Assembly (NCBI RefSeq): GCF_004522175.1
Contig: NZ_SDEB01000002.1
Coordinates: forward strand, 1 to 64,000
Direction: 5' to 3'
Source: Paracoccus ravus
Lineage (GTDB): Bacteria; Pseudomonadota; Alphaproteobacteria; Rhodobacterales; Rhodobacteraceae
Length of the DNA: 64,000 nt
In this document: piece by piece, positions 12,150 to 20,730 of the stretch
Numbering within the stretch: position 1 is the stretch's first letter
Layout: each line of letters begins with the position of its first letter
Notes under the pieces: model-generated
What the model was told of the DNA's origin: nothing
Database searches by the model: none
What the model saw: the letters and a program-made list of their open reading frames with translations, nothing else
Position numbers and translations under genes: made by a program

Positions 12150-13160
12150 TTACAGGTCGATGATGGCCTTGATGACGCCCGCCTCGGGGCGCGACCAATC
12201 CTGAAATAGTTGCACCCCGTCCGAGAGGGAACCGCGATGGGTGTTCAGCGCGCGGGTCGGCACCCGGCCTGACCGCATCTGCGCCACGACCTCGGCAAAA
12301 TCGTCGGGCTGCGCGTTGCGGCTGGCGATCAGTGTCGCCTCGCGCTTGTGGAATTCGGGATCCGAGAAGCGGATATCCTGCCGCACCACCGAAAGCAGCA
12401 CATAGCGTGCGCCATGGGCGAGGAAACCGAAGCCGCGCTCGATCGGAGGCGCGGCTCCGGTCGCATCGATCACCACGTCGAACCAATCGTTATTGGTCTG
12501 GTTGGCGGCGTTCGTTTCGGCCTCCTGATCCGCGAACAGCACGGCATCCGCAGCAAGGCCGGACTGGGCGAAAGCCAGACGATCCTCGCGCGTGTCCATG
12601 ACGGTGACATGCGCGCCGCGCGCCTTGGCGAAGATGATCGCGGACATGCCGATGGGGCCAGAGCCCGTCACCAGCACCCGATCCCGCGCGGTGATGCCGC
12701 CGCGCTTGACGCCATGCGCGCCGATGGCGAGAAACTCGATCATCGCGGCATCGTCCAACGGGATACCGTCCGCCGGGATGACGTTCTGCGCGGGCACCGA
12801 GATCAGTTCGGCCATCCCGCCATCGGTATGGACGCCCAGAACCTTGATATTGCAGCAGGCATTTGTCAGCCCAATGCGGCAGGCCTGACAGGTTCCGCAG
12901 GACAGGTAAGGCACGATATAGACCGCATCCCCGGCCTTCAGCGCGCTGCCCTCGGGCGCTTCCTCGACGGTGCCGGAAAGCTCATGCCCCATGACGCGGG
13001 GATATTCGAGGAAAGGATGCTTGCCGCCGAAGATATGGAAATCAGTGCCGCAGATGCCGACATGCCGGATGCGGACCAGCACCTCGCCCTCGCCGCGCTT
13101 GGGTTCGGGGCGCGAGATCAGGGCCAGCCGGCCCGGTTCTTCGCAGATCAGCGCTTTCAT
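12150..13160 (-). CDS. Zinc-dependent sugar-acid dehydrogenase (L-gulonate/L-galactonate 5-dehydrogenase-like)
   Basis: Encodes 336 residues of the medium-chain zinc alcohol dehydrogenase family. GICGTDFH and GHE supply catalytic zinc ligands. CGTCQACRIGLTNAC carries the four structural-zinc cysteines, and TGSGPIG begins the NAD-binding Rossmann fold. The N-terminus resembles RspB and LgoD/YjjN, which oxidise L-gulonate or L-galactonate to hexuronates. Position between uxuB and uxaA supports such a role. Two adjacent ATG codons exist; 13160 has AAGGAG at better spacing and overlaps the uxuB stop. Exact substrate is inference. Confidence 0.75.
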   Translation of the reverse strand: MKALICEEPGRLALISRPEPKRGEGEVLVRIRHVGICGTDFHIFGGKHPFLEYPRVMGHELSGTVEEAPEGSALKAGDAVYIVPYLSCGTCQACRIGLTNACCNIKVLGVHTDGGMAELISVPAQNVIPADGIPLDDAAMIEFLAIGAHGVKRGGITARDRVLVTGSGPIGMSAIIFAKARGAHVTVMDTREDRLAFAQSGLAADAVLFADQEAETNAANQTNNDWFDVVIDATGAAPPIERGFGFLAHGARYVLLSVVRQDIRFSDPEFHKREATLIASRNAQPDDFAEVVAQMRSGRVPTRALNTHRGSLSDGVQLFQDWSRPEAGVIKAIIDL

Positions 13161-14572
13161 CATGCGCTCCTTTTCGAAGTCGAGAATTGCGAAAAGGCTG
13201 CGCCGACCGCATCGCGCCACAGGGCGTTGCCGGCCAGAGCAGCCGGGAACAGGCCGGGAAGCGCGAGGATCGCGGCGGCAGGGTCATCGGCCTGCGCGGC
13301 TGTCAGCAATTCGGCGCGGCGGGGGTCGTCGGCCTGCCCCCGCAGGCGCAAAGCCGCAATCCATGCCCCCACCACTCGGGCAAAGGGGGCGATATCCTGC
13401 GCAGCGGCGAGCGCGTCGGCGGCAGGTAACAGGATGCGCTGGGGCAGTTTCTGGCTGGTATCCATCGCGATCTGGATATTGCGATGCGCAATCGCCGGAT
13501 TGGCGAAACGCGCCATAAGATCATCGGCATAGCGGTCCAGATCGATCCCCGCCACCGGGTCCAGCGTCGCCCTCGCCGCCTGCATATGGGCGCGGGCCTG
13601 CGCCGCCAAAGCAGGCACGGCCATGACATCGCGAACATGTTCCAGCCCGTTCAGAATGCCCAGATGCGCGATCAGCGTATGGGTGCCGTTCAGCATCCGC
13701 AGCTTCATTTTTTCATAGGGTTCGACATCGGCGACCATGACCGCGCCGACCTTGTCCCAAGCGGGACGGCCCTGCGGGAACTCATCCTCGATGATCCATT
13801 GGATGAAAGGCTCGGTCTCGATCGCCAAGGCGTCCTCGACGCCAAGCAGCGCCGCCGCACGGGCACGGGTGTCCTCGGTCGCGGCGGGGACGATGCGGTC
13901 GACCATCGTGCAGGGAAAGGATACTTCGGTCGCGATCCAGTCGGAGAGTTCGGGATCAGCGATGGCGGCGAATTCCGTGACCAACCGGTGCAGCACCCGC
14001 CCGTTCGAGGGCAGGTTATCGCAGGTCAGCACAGTAAACGGCGCAACCCGTTCAGCGCGACGACGCGCGAGGCCCGCGACCAGCAGACCGACCGCGCCCG
14101 AAGGGGTCGCAGGATTCGCAAGATCGGCGGCAATCGACGGATGTGCCGGGTCCAGCCCACCTGAAGCCGGATCGACGCCATAGGCTTTTTCGGTCACGGT
14201 CAGCGTCACGATGCGGATCGCCGGATCGGCGAGGTGGTCAAGCAGAGCGGACAGGTCGGAGGCGGCGCAAAGCCAATCCTCGGTCACGCCGATCACCTCG
14301 GCGCTGTCGCCATCGGGACCGCGCGTGATGACGGTATACAGCCCGTCCTGCGCCTCAAGTTCACGGATCGGGCTTGCGGAGCGCAAGTTCACCGCGATGA
14401 TGCCCCAAGCTTCGGGATCGAGGTTCAGCGCGCGTTGGGTGTAGACCGCCTGATGCGCGCGATGAAACGCGCCGAAGCCCAGATGCAGGATGCCCGGCAG
14501 CAGCGTCGCGCGGTCGAATTCCGGCGCGGCGACCGTGTCTGGCAGAACGGATTGCGAGGAAAGGTGGCTCAT
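13160..14572 (-). CDS. uxuB: Mannitol dehydrogenase family, fructuronate reductase type
   Basis: Encodes 470 residues of the polyol-specific long-chain dehydrogenase family. LHLGFGAFHRAHQAVY near residue 31 is the NAD-binding N-terminus, and KMKLRMLNGTHTLIAHLG contains the catalytic lysine region. UxuB reduces D-fructuronate to D-mannonate, the substrate of the adjacent UxuA. Both ends overlap neighbours (4 bases with uxuA, 1 base with the dehydrogenase downstream), so translation is probably coupled. Mannitol or tagaturonate reductase activity is the main alternative; the uxuA neighbour favours fructuronate. Confidence 0.85.
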   Translation of the reverse strand: MSHLSSQSVLPDTVAAPEFDRATLLPGILHLGFGAFHRAHQAVYTQRALNLDPEAWGIIAVNLRSASPIRELEAQDGLYTVITRGPDGDSAEVIGVTEDWLCAASDLSALLDHLADPAIRIVTLTVTEKAYGVDPASGGLDPAHPSIAADLANPATPSGAVGLLVAGLARRRAERVAPFTVLTCDNLPSNGRVLHRLVTEFAAIADPELSDWIATEVSFPCTMVDRIVPAATEDTRARAAALLGVEDALAIETEPFIQWIIEDEFPQGRPAWDKVGAVMVADVEPYEKMKLRMLNGTHTLIAHLGILNGLEHVRDVMAVPALAAQARAHMQAARATLDPVAGIDLDRYADDLMARFANPAIAHRNIQIAMDTSQKLPQRILLPAADALAAAQDIAPFARVVGAWIAALRLRGQADDPRRAELLTAAQADDPAAAILALPGLFPAALAGNALWRDAVGAAFSQFSTSKRSA

Positions 14573-15768
14573 GCGCAGGCCCCCAAACGCGGGTGCGACA
14601 GCGTGCGCTCGATTCCGCGCAATTCGGCAAGGCCCTTCAGACGACCGATGGCGGGATAGCCGGGCTGCGCACCCCGGGTCAGATCGTCGAGAATCTCCTG
14701 CCCGTGATCAGGGCGGATCGGGATCATGTGATCCTCGCGGCCCTCCTCGCGGCGGCGTTTTTCTTCGGCCAGAAGTGCTGCGATGACCTCGACCATATCG
14801 GTGCCGCCTTCGAGATGCTCATCCTCGAAGAAGGAACAGGGCGTGGTGTCGGCCTCGCGCGTCACGTTGCGCAGGTGGACGAAATGGATGCGGTCGGCGA
14901 AATCGCTGGTGATTTGCGGCAGGTCGTTGTCGGGACGCGCGCCAAGTGAGCCCGAGCAGAGCGTCACGCCATTCGCGCGGGCATCCACCTGCCCCAGCAT
15001 ATGGGCGTAATCCTCGCGGGTCGACAGGATGCGCGGCAGGCCCAGAAGCGGCCATGGCGGGTCATCGGGATGCGCGCAGATGTTGATGCCGACTTCCTCG
15101 GCGACGGGGACGACCTGCGACAGGAAATCGACCAGATTGCCCCGCAAGCGCGTGGCGTCGATGCCCTGATAGGTGCGCAGCTTGGCCAAAAGCTGGTTCA
15201 GAGAATAGCCATCCGCCGAGCCGGGCAGCCCCGCACCGATATTGCGACCAAGCTCGGCGACACGGGCATCGGACATGGCTTTGAAGCGGCGGGCGGCCTC
15301 GTCGCGCAGGGCCTCGGGATAGTCCTCAGCCGCGCCGGGGCGTTTCAGGATATGCAGATCGAAGGCTACAAAATCGGGCAGATCGAAGCGCATGGCGCGG
15401 GCCTGCTGATGCGTTTCCCAGCGCAGGTCGGTGCGTGTCCAGTCCAGCACCGGCATGAAATTGTAGCAGACCGTGCGGATGCCGCATTGCGACAGGCTGC
15501 GCAGGGTCTCTTGCCAATTCGCGACATGGGCGCGCCAGTCGCCAGTCTGGGTCTTGATGTCTTCCGACACGGGCACGCTTTCGACCACGTCCCATGTCAG
15601 GCCCCCGGAAAGGATTTCGTCCTGACGTTGGCGGATGCCTTCGACGGTCCAGGCCTCGCCGGTCGGGACGTGATGGAGCGCGCTCACGATGCCATGCACC
15701 CCGGCCTGCAGGGCGTCGCGGACGGTGACCTTGTCGACCGGGCCGAACCAGCGCCATGTGTATTTCAT
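14569..15768 (-). CDS. uxuA: Mannonate dehydratase
   Basis: Encodes 399 residues of the UxuA TIM-barrel family, which uses divalent metal to dehydrate D-mannonate to 2-keto-3-deoxygluconate. The N-terminus MKYTWRWFGPVDKV, the segment ICAHPDDPPWPLLGLPRI and HFVHLRNV are family hallmarks, as is the late PIRPDHG. Start and stop overlap idnD and uxuB by 4 bases each. With uxuB this makes a two-step route from fructuronate to the Entner-Doudoroff entry compound. Confidence 0.95.
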   Translation of the reverse strand: MKYTWRWFGPVDKVTVRDALQAGVHGIVSALHHVPTGEAWTVEGIRQRQDEILSGGLTWDVVESVPVSEDIKTQTGDWRAHVANWQETLRSLSQCGIRTVCYNFMPVLDWTRTDLRWETHQQARAMRFDLPDFVAFDLHILKRPGAAEDYPEALRDEAARRFKAMSDARVAELGRNIGAGLPGSADGYSLNQLLAKLRTYQGIDATRLRGNLVDFLSQVVPVAEEVGINICAHPDDPPWPLLGLPRILSTREDYAHMLGQVDARANGVTLCSGSLGARPDNDLPQITSDFADRIHFVHLRNVTREADTTPCSFFEDEHLEGGTDMVEVIAALLAEEKRRREEGREDHMIPIRPDHGQEILDDLTRGAQPGYPAIGRLKGLAELRGIERTLSHPRLGACA

Positions 15769-16820
15769 CGGTAGCTCTCCTCAGAGGCGAAGGTCAGCTG
15801 GACCTTGCAGGCGATGCTGCGATCCGAGGCCAGTTCGAACGCCTCGCGCGCGCGTTCCAGCGGCAGGCTGTGGCTGATGATCGGGCGGACGTCGATGGCG
15901 CGGGTGCCGATCAGGTGGACGGCCTCGGCGAATTCGGGATGGAAGCGCTGCGAACCGCGCCAGATGATCTCCTTGCCGACCAGCGCGTTCAACGGGATGG
16001 TCATGTCGCCAGAGACGCCGACCTGAATGATCGTGCCGCGTGGGCGGATTGCGGCAAAGGCGGTGCGCAGCGCCGGACCCGCTGCCGAGCAGTCGAAGAT
16101 CAGGTCGATCTGGCCTTTGTCCTTTTGCAAGGGCTCCAGTGCTGTGGCGTCGGTTGCAACATTGATCGTGCTGGTCGCGCCCATCGCGCGGGCGCGCTCC
16201 AGCGCGGCATCGGTCAGGTCGGTGACGATGACCTCGCGTGCACCCGCATGCCGCAAAGCGGCAAGGACCAACAGCCCGATCGGCCCGGCCCCGGTGACCA
16301 TGATCCGCTTGCCGGAAAGGTCGGGGGCTTGGGCCACGGCATGCAAGCAGACAGCGAGAGGCTCAGAACAGGCGGCCTCGCCTTCGGTCACGCCCTCGGG
16401 GAAGGCATGGACCTGACGCGCGGGCACGGTGAGAAGATCGCGGAACATGCCCTGCTCATGCGGCAGGCGCATCGCGCTGCCGATGAAATGCATGTCAAGG
16501 CAATGCACCGGCATGTCGCGCTGGCAATATTCGCACGCCCCGCAGGGCTGGGACGGGCTGACCGCGACCAGCGTGCCGGGGACCAGATCCACCCCCTCGC
16601 CCGCCTGAACCACCCGGCCCGATGCCTCATGCCCCGAGATGATCGGCTCGCGCACCCGGACCGGGCCGAAACCGCCATCATGGTAGTAATGCAGATCCGA
16701 GCCGCAGATCCCGCCCGCGGCCATGCGCAGCAAAACCTCGCCGGGGCCGGGAGGGGCGACCCGATCCGTCTCGACCCGCAGGTCATGCGCGCCGTAAAGA
16801 CGCGCGACACGCGTTTGCAT
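15765..16820 (-). CDS. idnD: L-idonate 5-dehydrogenase (zinc MDR family)
   Basis: Encodes 351 residues. GGICGSDLHYYHDGGFG is characteristic of the L-idonate 5-dehydrogenase subgroup. CGACEYCQRDMPVHC supplies the structural zinc site, and TGAGPIGLL starts the Rossmann fold. IdnD oxidises L-idonate at C5 to 5-keto-D-gluconate. The usual partner IdnO is not in this operon, so the enzyme may act here on a different L-aldonate. A strong GGAGG precedes ATG 16820; dctM ends 9 bases upstream. Confidence 0.85.
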   Translation of the reverse strand: MQTRVARLYGAHDLRVETDRVAPPGPGEVLLRMAAGGICGSDLHYYHDGGFGPVRVREPIISGHEASGRVVQAGEGVDLVPGTLVAVSPSQPCGACEYCQRDMPVHCLDMHFIGSAMRLPHEQGMFRDLLTVPARQVHAFPEGVTEGEAACSEPLAVCLHAVAQAPDLSGKRIMVTGAGPIGLLVLAALRHAGAREVIVTDLTDAALERARAMGATSTINVATDATALEPLQKDKGQIDLIFDCSAAGPALRTAFAAIRPRGTIIQVGVSGDMTIPLNALVGKEIIWRGSQRFHPEFAEAVHLIGTRAIDVRPIISHSLPLERAREAFELASDRSIACKVQLTFASEESYR

Positions 16821-16829
16821 GACGACCTC

Positions 16830-18236
16830 CTATCGGATCAGGCCAAGCTGCGTCGGCAGCCAGAGCGTCAGTTGCGGGATGAAGGTAATCAGAAGCAGCG
16901 CCACAATGAGCGGAATCATCCAAGGCAGGATCGCCAAGGCCGTGCGCTCGACCGAGAGTTTCGAGATGCGTGACAGAACAAAGAGCACCATGCCAACCGG
17001 CGGCGTCAGCAGCCCGATCATCAGGTTCAGCGTCACGATCAGCCCCAGATGCACCGGGTCGATGCCATAGCGCGCAGCCACCGGCATCAGGATCGGCACA
17101 AGGATCGAGATCGCGGCGATGGTGTCGAGGAACGCCCCCACGATCAGCAACAGCACGTTCACGATCAAGAGGAAGGTCCACCAATTGTCGGTCAGCGCGA
17201 ACATCGCATCCGAGAACAGCGTGGCCGCCTGCGATACGGTCAGCAGCCAGGCGAAGATCGAGGCGGCGGTGACGATGAACAGCACCGAGGCCGTTGTCTC
17301 GATCGTGTCGAAACTGGCCTTGGCAAGTGTGCGGAAGGTCATCGTGCGGTAACGCACGAGGCCCAGAAACAGCGACCACAGAACGGCGGCGACAGCGGCC
17401 TCGGTGGGGGTGAACCAGCCCATGGTCATGCCGCCGATCAGCAGGACCGGGGCCATCAGCGCCATGACCGCATGCCAGTCGAAATACCAGTCCAGAGCGA
17501 TCAGCGCGGCAAGCCCGATCAGCACGGCGATGTTCACAGAAAGACCGGCCATGACCAGCAAATAGATCGCGACCGGGAAGCACAGGACAATCAGCACCTC
17601 AAGCCCCGCGCCCAGAAGCTGGCGCAGTTCAAAGGGCGTATCCGAGCCCCAGCCCTTGCGACGGGCAAAGATATAGACCGTCAGCATCATCAGCGAGGTC
17701 ATCACTAGCCCCGGCAGGATGCCGGCCATGAACAGCGCCCCGATCGAGGCATTTGCCATCATCCCGTAGATCACGAAGGGCAGCGAGGGCGGAAAGATCG
17801 GCCCCAGCGTCGCCGAGGCGGCGGTGACCCCCACGGCGGCCTCGACCGGGTAGCCGTGATCCTTCATGGCCTTGATCTCGATCGTGCCGATGCCGGCGGC
17901 GTCGGCCAGTGCCGTCCCCGACATGCCGGAAAACACCACCGAGCCGATGATATTGACCTGCGCGAGCCCGCCTTTCATCCAGCCGACGAGCGACAGGGCA
18001 AAGTGATAGATCCGGCCGGTGACGCCTGCGATATTCATCAGGTTCCCGGCCAGGATAAAGAAGGGCACGGCGATCAGGGGGAAGCTCTCGACCCCCGCGA
18101 TCATGCGCTGCGCCGCGATGATGTCGGGCGCGACATTATAGGTCAGCAGATAGGCGAGCGAGGCCACCGCCATCGACACCGCCACCGGCACGCCGATGAT
18201 CATCAGGGCCAGAAATGAACCGATCAGAAGAAGCAT
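16830..18236 (-). CDS. TRAP transporter large permease subunit (DctM type)
   Basis: Encodes 468 largely hydrophobic residues, the length and pattern of a DctM subunit with many transmembrane helices. PFFILAGNLMN, GPIFPPSLPFVIYG, PTEAAVAAV and LTPPVGMVLFV are typical family segments lining the transport path. With the small permease and binding protein upstream it forms a secondary, sodium-driven importer. The neighbouring enzymes suggest a hexuronate or aldonate substrate. It starts 3 bases after the small permease stop. Confidence 0.93.
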   Translation of the reverse strand: MLLLIGSFLALMIIGVPVAVSMAVASLAYLLTYNVAPDIIAAQRMIAGVESFPLIAVPFFILAGNLMNIAGVTGRIYHFALSLVGWMKGGLAQVNIIGSVVFSGMSGTALADAAGIGTIEIKAMKDHGYPVEAAVGVTAASATLGPIFPPSLPFVIYGMMANASIGALFMAGILPGLVMTSLMMLTVYIFARRKGWGSDTPFELRQLLGAGLEVLIVLCFPVAIYLLVMAGLSVNIAVLIGLAALIALDWYFDWHAVMALMAPVLLIGGMTMGWFTPTEAAVAAVLWSLFLGLVRYRTMTFRTLAKASFDTIETTASVLFIVTAASIFAWLLTVSQAATLFSDAMFALTDNWWTFLLIVNVLLLIVGAFLDTIAAISILVPILMPVAARYGIDPVHLGLIVTLNLMIGLLTPPVGMVLFVLSRISKLSVERTALAILPWMIPLIVALLLITFIPQLTLWLPTQLGLIR

Positions 18237-18239
18237 GGG

Positions 18240-18812
18240 TCAGATCCCCGTATAGCCGGACTCGGCCGCTTCTTCGCGGACGGTCTTGCGGTGGGTCAGG
18301 TCGCGGACGAAGTTCTGAAGCGCGCGCAGCAGCATCAGCACGAAGGCTGCGAAGACGGTGTAGAACACATAGCCGCGCGGCAGGTCGATCGTGACCATGC
18401 GCTCGCTGCCGACGATGCCGATATAGCGCCACATCAGCCAGGACATATAGGCAAAGAAGCCGATCGAGATCACGTCCACCCCGATCTGCAACCAGCGGCC
18501 CACCCGTTGCGGCAGGAAATTATAGAGCAGGTCGACGATGATATGGCGGCACATCCGGACGCACATGACCGACCCCAGGAAAACGATCACGACCAGGCAG
18601 TTCGCCGCGATTTCCTCGGTCCAGGCCAGGCTGTTATTCAATGCGTAGCGCGTGAAGAACTGCAGGAAGACGCAAAGGGCCATGCCCCAGAACACCACGA
18701 GCGTGAGCCAGTCCTCGATGGCATAGGGCGAAAGATCGACGGGACCGCCATGCTCTTCGAAGGCATGCGCCATTTCTTCCACGCTGACGGGGGCGTGCTG
18801 CTGGTCTGCCAT
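18240..18812 (-). CDS. TRAP transporter small permease subunit (DctQ type)
   Basis: Encodes 190 residues with four predicted membrane spans after a roughly 30-residue cytoplasmic N-terminus, as expected for DctQ. SLAWTEEIAANCLVVIVFLGSV is the conserved second-helix region. It stabilises the large permease and contacts the binding protein. ATG 18812 is preferred because CCGGAG lies 9 bases upstream; a longer frame begins at 18860. The N-terminus before the first span is unusually acidic. Confidence 0.88.
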   Translation of the reverse strand: MADQQHAPVSVEEMAHAFEEHGGPVDLSPYAIEDWLTLVVFWGMALCVFLQFFTRYALNNSLAWTEEIAANCLVVIVFLGSVMCVRMCRHIIVDLLYNFLPQRVGRWLQIGVDVISIGFFAYMSWLMWRYIGIVGSERMVTIDLPRGYVFYTVFAAFVLMLLRALQNFVRDLTHRKTVREEAAESGYTGI

Positions 18813-18875
18813 GTCACTGGCTCCGGTAATGGTTCGGGAAAACCCCGGTGCCAGGGACACCGGGGCAAATGGGGG

Positions 18876-19850
18876 TTACTGGACCGCGCGGATGGCTTCC
18901 CAGTCCTCTTTGACATAGCCGAAATCTTCGAGCTTCACGTTTTCCAGCACGGTCTTTTCGAAATCGGCCTTGTCGACCTCGGTCACGCCGATGCCCATGC
19001 CCTTGAACTTCTCGACCAGCGCGGCCTCGCGCTCTTCGACGATCTTGGTGCCGCGCTCGGCGGCCTCAAGCATGACCTCGGTAAAGATTTGCTTGTCCTC
19101 GTCGGAGAGGCTCGACCAAAGCTGTTTCGAGACGACCGTGTTCAGGTGATCGACGATATGGCCGGTCAGGGCGATATTCTTCTGAACCTCGTAGAACTTC
19201 TTGGCCTCGATGGTCGTGAGCGGGTTTTCCTGCGCCTCGACCGTGCCGTTCTGCAGCGCCAGATAGACCTCGGCAAAGGCGATGGGGGTGGTGTTCGCCC
19301 CGCAGGCGCGCGGCATCGCCAGATAGGCCGGAACGTCCGGAACGCGGATCTTGAGCCCGTTCATGTCGGCGCAGGCCTTGATGTCCTTGTTCGCGGTGGT
19401 GTGGCGCGTACCGTAATAGGTCACGGCGGTGATATGGTTCCCGGTCGCGTCCTCATAGCCCTGCGCGAGCTTCTTGAAGACATCGCTTTTCGTATAGGCG
19501 ATCAGATGCGAGGGATCGCGGAAGATATAGGGGTAATAGGTCACCCCGATCGGCTTGTAATCGCGCGAGGCAAAGCTGGAGCCCGAGATAATGATGTCGA
19601 CGGTGCCGAGCTTGAGCCCCTGGTTGATGTCGGATTCCTTGCCCAGCTGCGATGCGGGAAAGACATCGATCTTGTAGCGGCCATCGGTGCGCTTGGCGAT
19701 CTCTTCGGCGGCCCAGACGGATTCCGTGTGGAACGGCTCGGATGTCTCATAGACATGGGCCCATTTCAGCGCGGTTTGCGCATGGGCTGCGATGGTGCTG
19801 GCCATCAGCATGGCGGCAACCCCAAAAAGGCCCTTCATCGTGAACTTCAT
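18876..19850 (-). CDS. TRAP transporter periplasmic substrate-binding protein (DctP family)
   Basis: Encodes 324 residues. Residues 1-24 form a signal peptide ending AAHA before QTALKWAHVYE, so the mature protein is periplasmic. GLKIRVPDVPAYLAM contains the conserved arginine that grips the carboxylate of TRAP substrates, and LALQNGTVEAQENPLTTI is a family hallmark. GGAGGAATGC precedes the ATG. It is the first transporter gene after the regulator; the 64-base gap to the next gene is the longest inside the operon and may hold an RNA-processing site. Confidence 0.93.
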   Translation of the reverse strand: MKFTMKGLFGVAAMLMASTIAAHAQTALKWAHVYETSEPFHTESVWAAEEIAKRTDGRYKIDVFPASQLGKESDINQGLKLGTVDIIISGSSFASRDYKPIGVTYYPYIFRDPSHLIAYTKSDVFKKLAQGYEDATGNHITAVTYYGTRHTTANKDIKACADMNGLKIRVPDVPAYLAMPRACGANTTPIAFAEVYLALQNGTVEAQENPLTTIEAKKFYEVQKNIALTGHIVDHLNTVVSKQLWSSLSDEDKQIFTEVMLEAAERGTKIVEEREAALVEKFKGMGIGVTEVDKADFEKTVLENVKLEDFGYVKEDWEAIRAVQ

Positions 19851-19890
19851 GCATTCCTCCCAGTAGCGTTGAGTTCAGTCTTCTTGGCAG

Positions 19891-20598
19891 TCAGGCTTGC
19901 TGGTGACGTTCCACCAGAAAGCTTTCGGTAAATCTTCGCTGCGACTCACTCAGGTGGTGGCGCATCGCCTCGCGCGCGGCAGGTGCGTCGCCATCGGCGA
20001 TGGCATCGCGGATCGCGCCATGTTCGGAAAGCGCCAGGCGCCAGGTGCGCGGTCCTTCAAAACGGCTCGAAAATTCCATGAAAAGCGCGGAAAGCCGTTT
20101 CTCGTAGATCTGTTGGGTAAAGTTGGCGAGGACCGAGTTCCCCACCCCGGCCGCGATCAGGATGTGAAATTGCCCGTCCAGCGCGACCAGCCTCGGCCTG
20201 TCCTCGAGCGCGGCCCCCATCTCGCGCAGGTTGTCGTCCAGCCTTGCGATCAATTCGGGGGAAGCATGGCGCGCGGCCTCTTCGGCGATCGCCGCCTCGA
20301 CGATGCTGCGCGCCTGAAGGATTTCCAGCGGGCCCTCGGCGTCTATAGGGGCCGCGCCGCCCGCAGCCGGACCGGCACCGACATAAATGCCCGATCCCAT
20401 GCGGATCTCGACTTGCCCCTCGACCTCGAGGGCGATCAGCGCCTCTCGCAGCGACGGGCGCGAGACGCTGAGCAATTCGGCCAGATCACGCTCGGAGGGC
20501 AGCCGCTCTCCGGGTGCGAGTTCCTGGCTGGCGACAAGCGCCATGATCTGATCAGCCACCTGCCGATACTGCCGGCGTGGGCGCGGGTCATTGAGCAT
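19891..20598 (-). CDS. GntR-family regulator, FadR/FCD subgroup (UxuR/ExuR-like)
   Basis: Encodes 235 residues. An N-terminal winged helix (about 10-70, with ERLPSERDLAELLSVSRPSL) is followed by an all-helical FCD ligand domain. By family and location it is the local repressor of the uxu/TRAP operon, responding to a hexuronate or aldonate. It heads the operon 40 bases before dctP, and a perfect 19-bp palindrome like UxuR/ExuR operators lies 40 bases upstream of its start. ATG 20598 is preceded by GGAGGAAAG. Confidence 0.88.
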   Translation of the reverse strand: MLNDPRPRRQYRQVADQIMALVASQELAPGERLPSERDLAELLSVSRPSLREALIALEVEGQVEIRMGSGIYVGAGPAAGGAAPIDAEGPLEILQARSIVEAAIAEEAARHASPELIARLDDNLREMGAALEDRPRLVALDGQFHILIAAGVGNSVLANFTQQIYEKRLSALFMEFSSRFEGPRTWRLALSEHGAIRDAIADGDAPAAREAMRHHLSESQRRFTESFLVERHQQA

Positions 20599-20609
20599 CT
20601 TTCCTCCGC

Positions 20610-20631
20610 AACGCCGCCTCCTCGCGGCGTT
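20610..20631 (-). ncRNA. Leader hairpin upstream of the gntR start
   Basis: AACGCCGC (20610-20617) and GCGGCGTT (20624-20631) form a perfect 8-bp stem with a 6-base loop. On the minus-strand transcript the loop reads GAGGAG, a second Shine-Dalgarno-like sequence just upstream of the real GGAGG. The structure could tune translation of the repressor. No U-tract follows, so it is not a terminator. Confidence 0.45.
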
Positions 20632-20637
20632 TGGCCA

Positions 20638-20656
20638 AAACTGGTTTGACCAGTTT
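20638..20656 (-). promoter_or_regulatory. Perfect 19-bp palindromic operator, UxuR/ExuR-like
   Basis: AAACTGGTTTGACCAGTTT has perfect 8-bp arms around a TTG spacer. The TGGT-N-ACCA core matches the operator type of FadR-subgroup GntR regulators, and the flanks resemble the E. coli ExuR/UxuR sites as I remember them. It lies 40 bases upstream of the gntR start, within the 132-base gap after the Ldh gene. It is probably where the regulator represses its own operon. Confidence 0.7.
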
Positions 20657-20730
20657 CAGATTAAGGTTCGATTTCCGCACCGGTCAAGAGATTTTTCAGG
20701 TGTAGGAAAACCACCCTCTGCGGGAACTGG

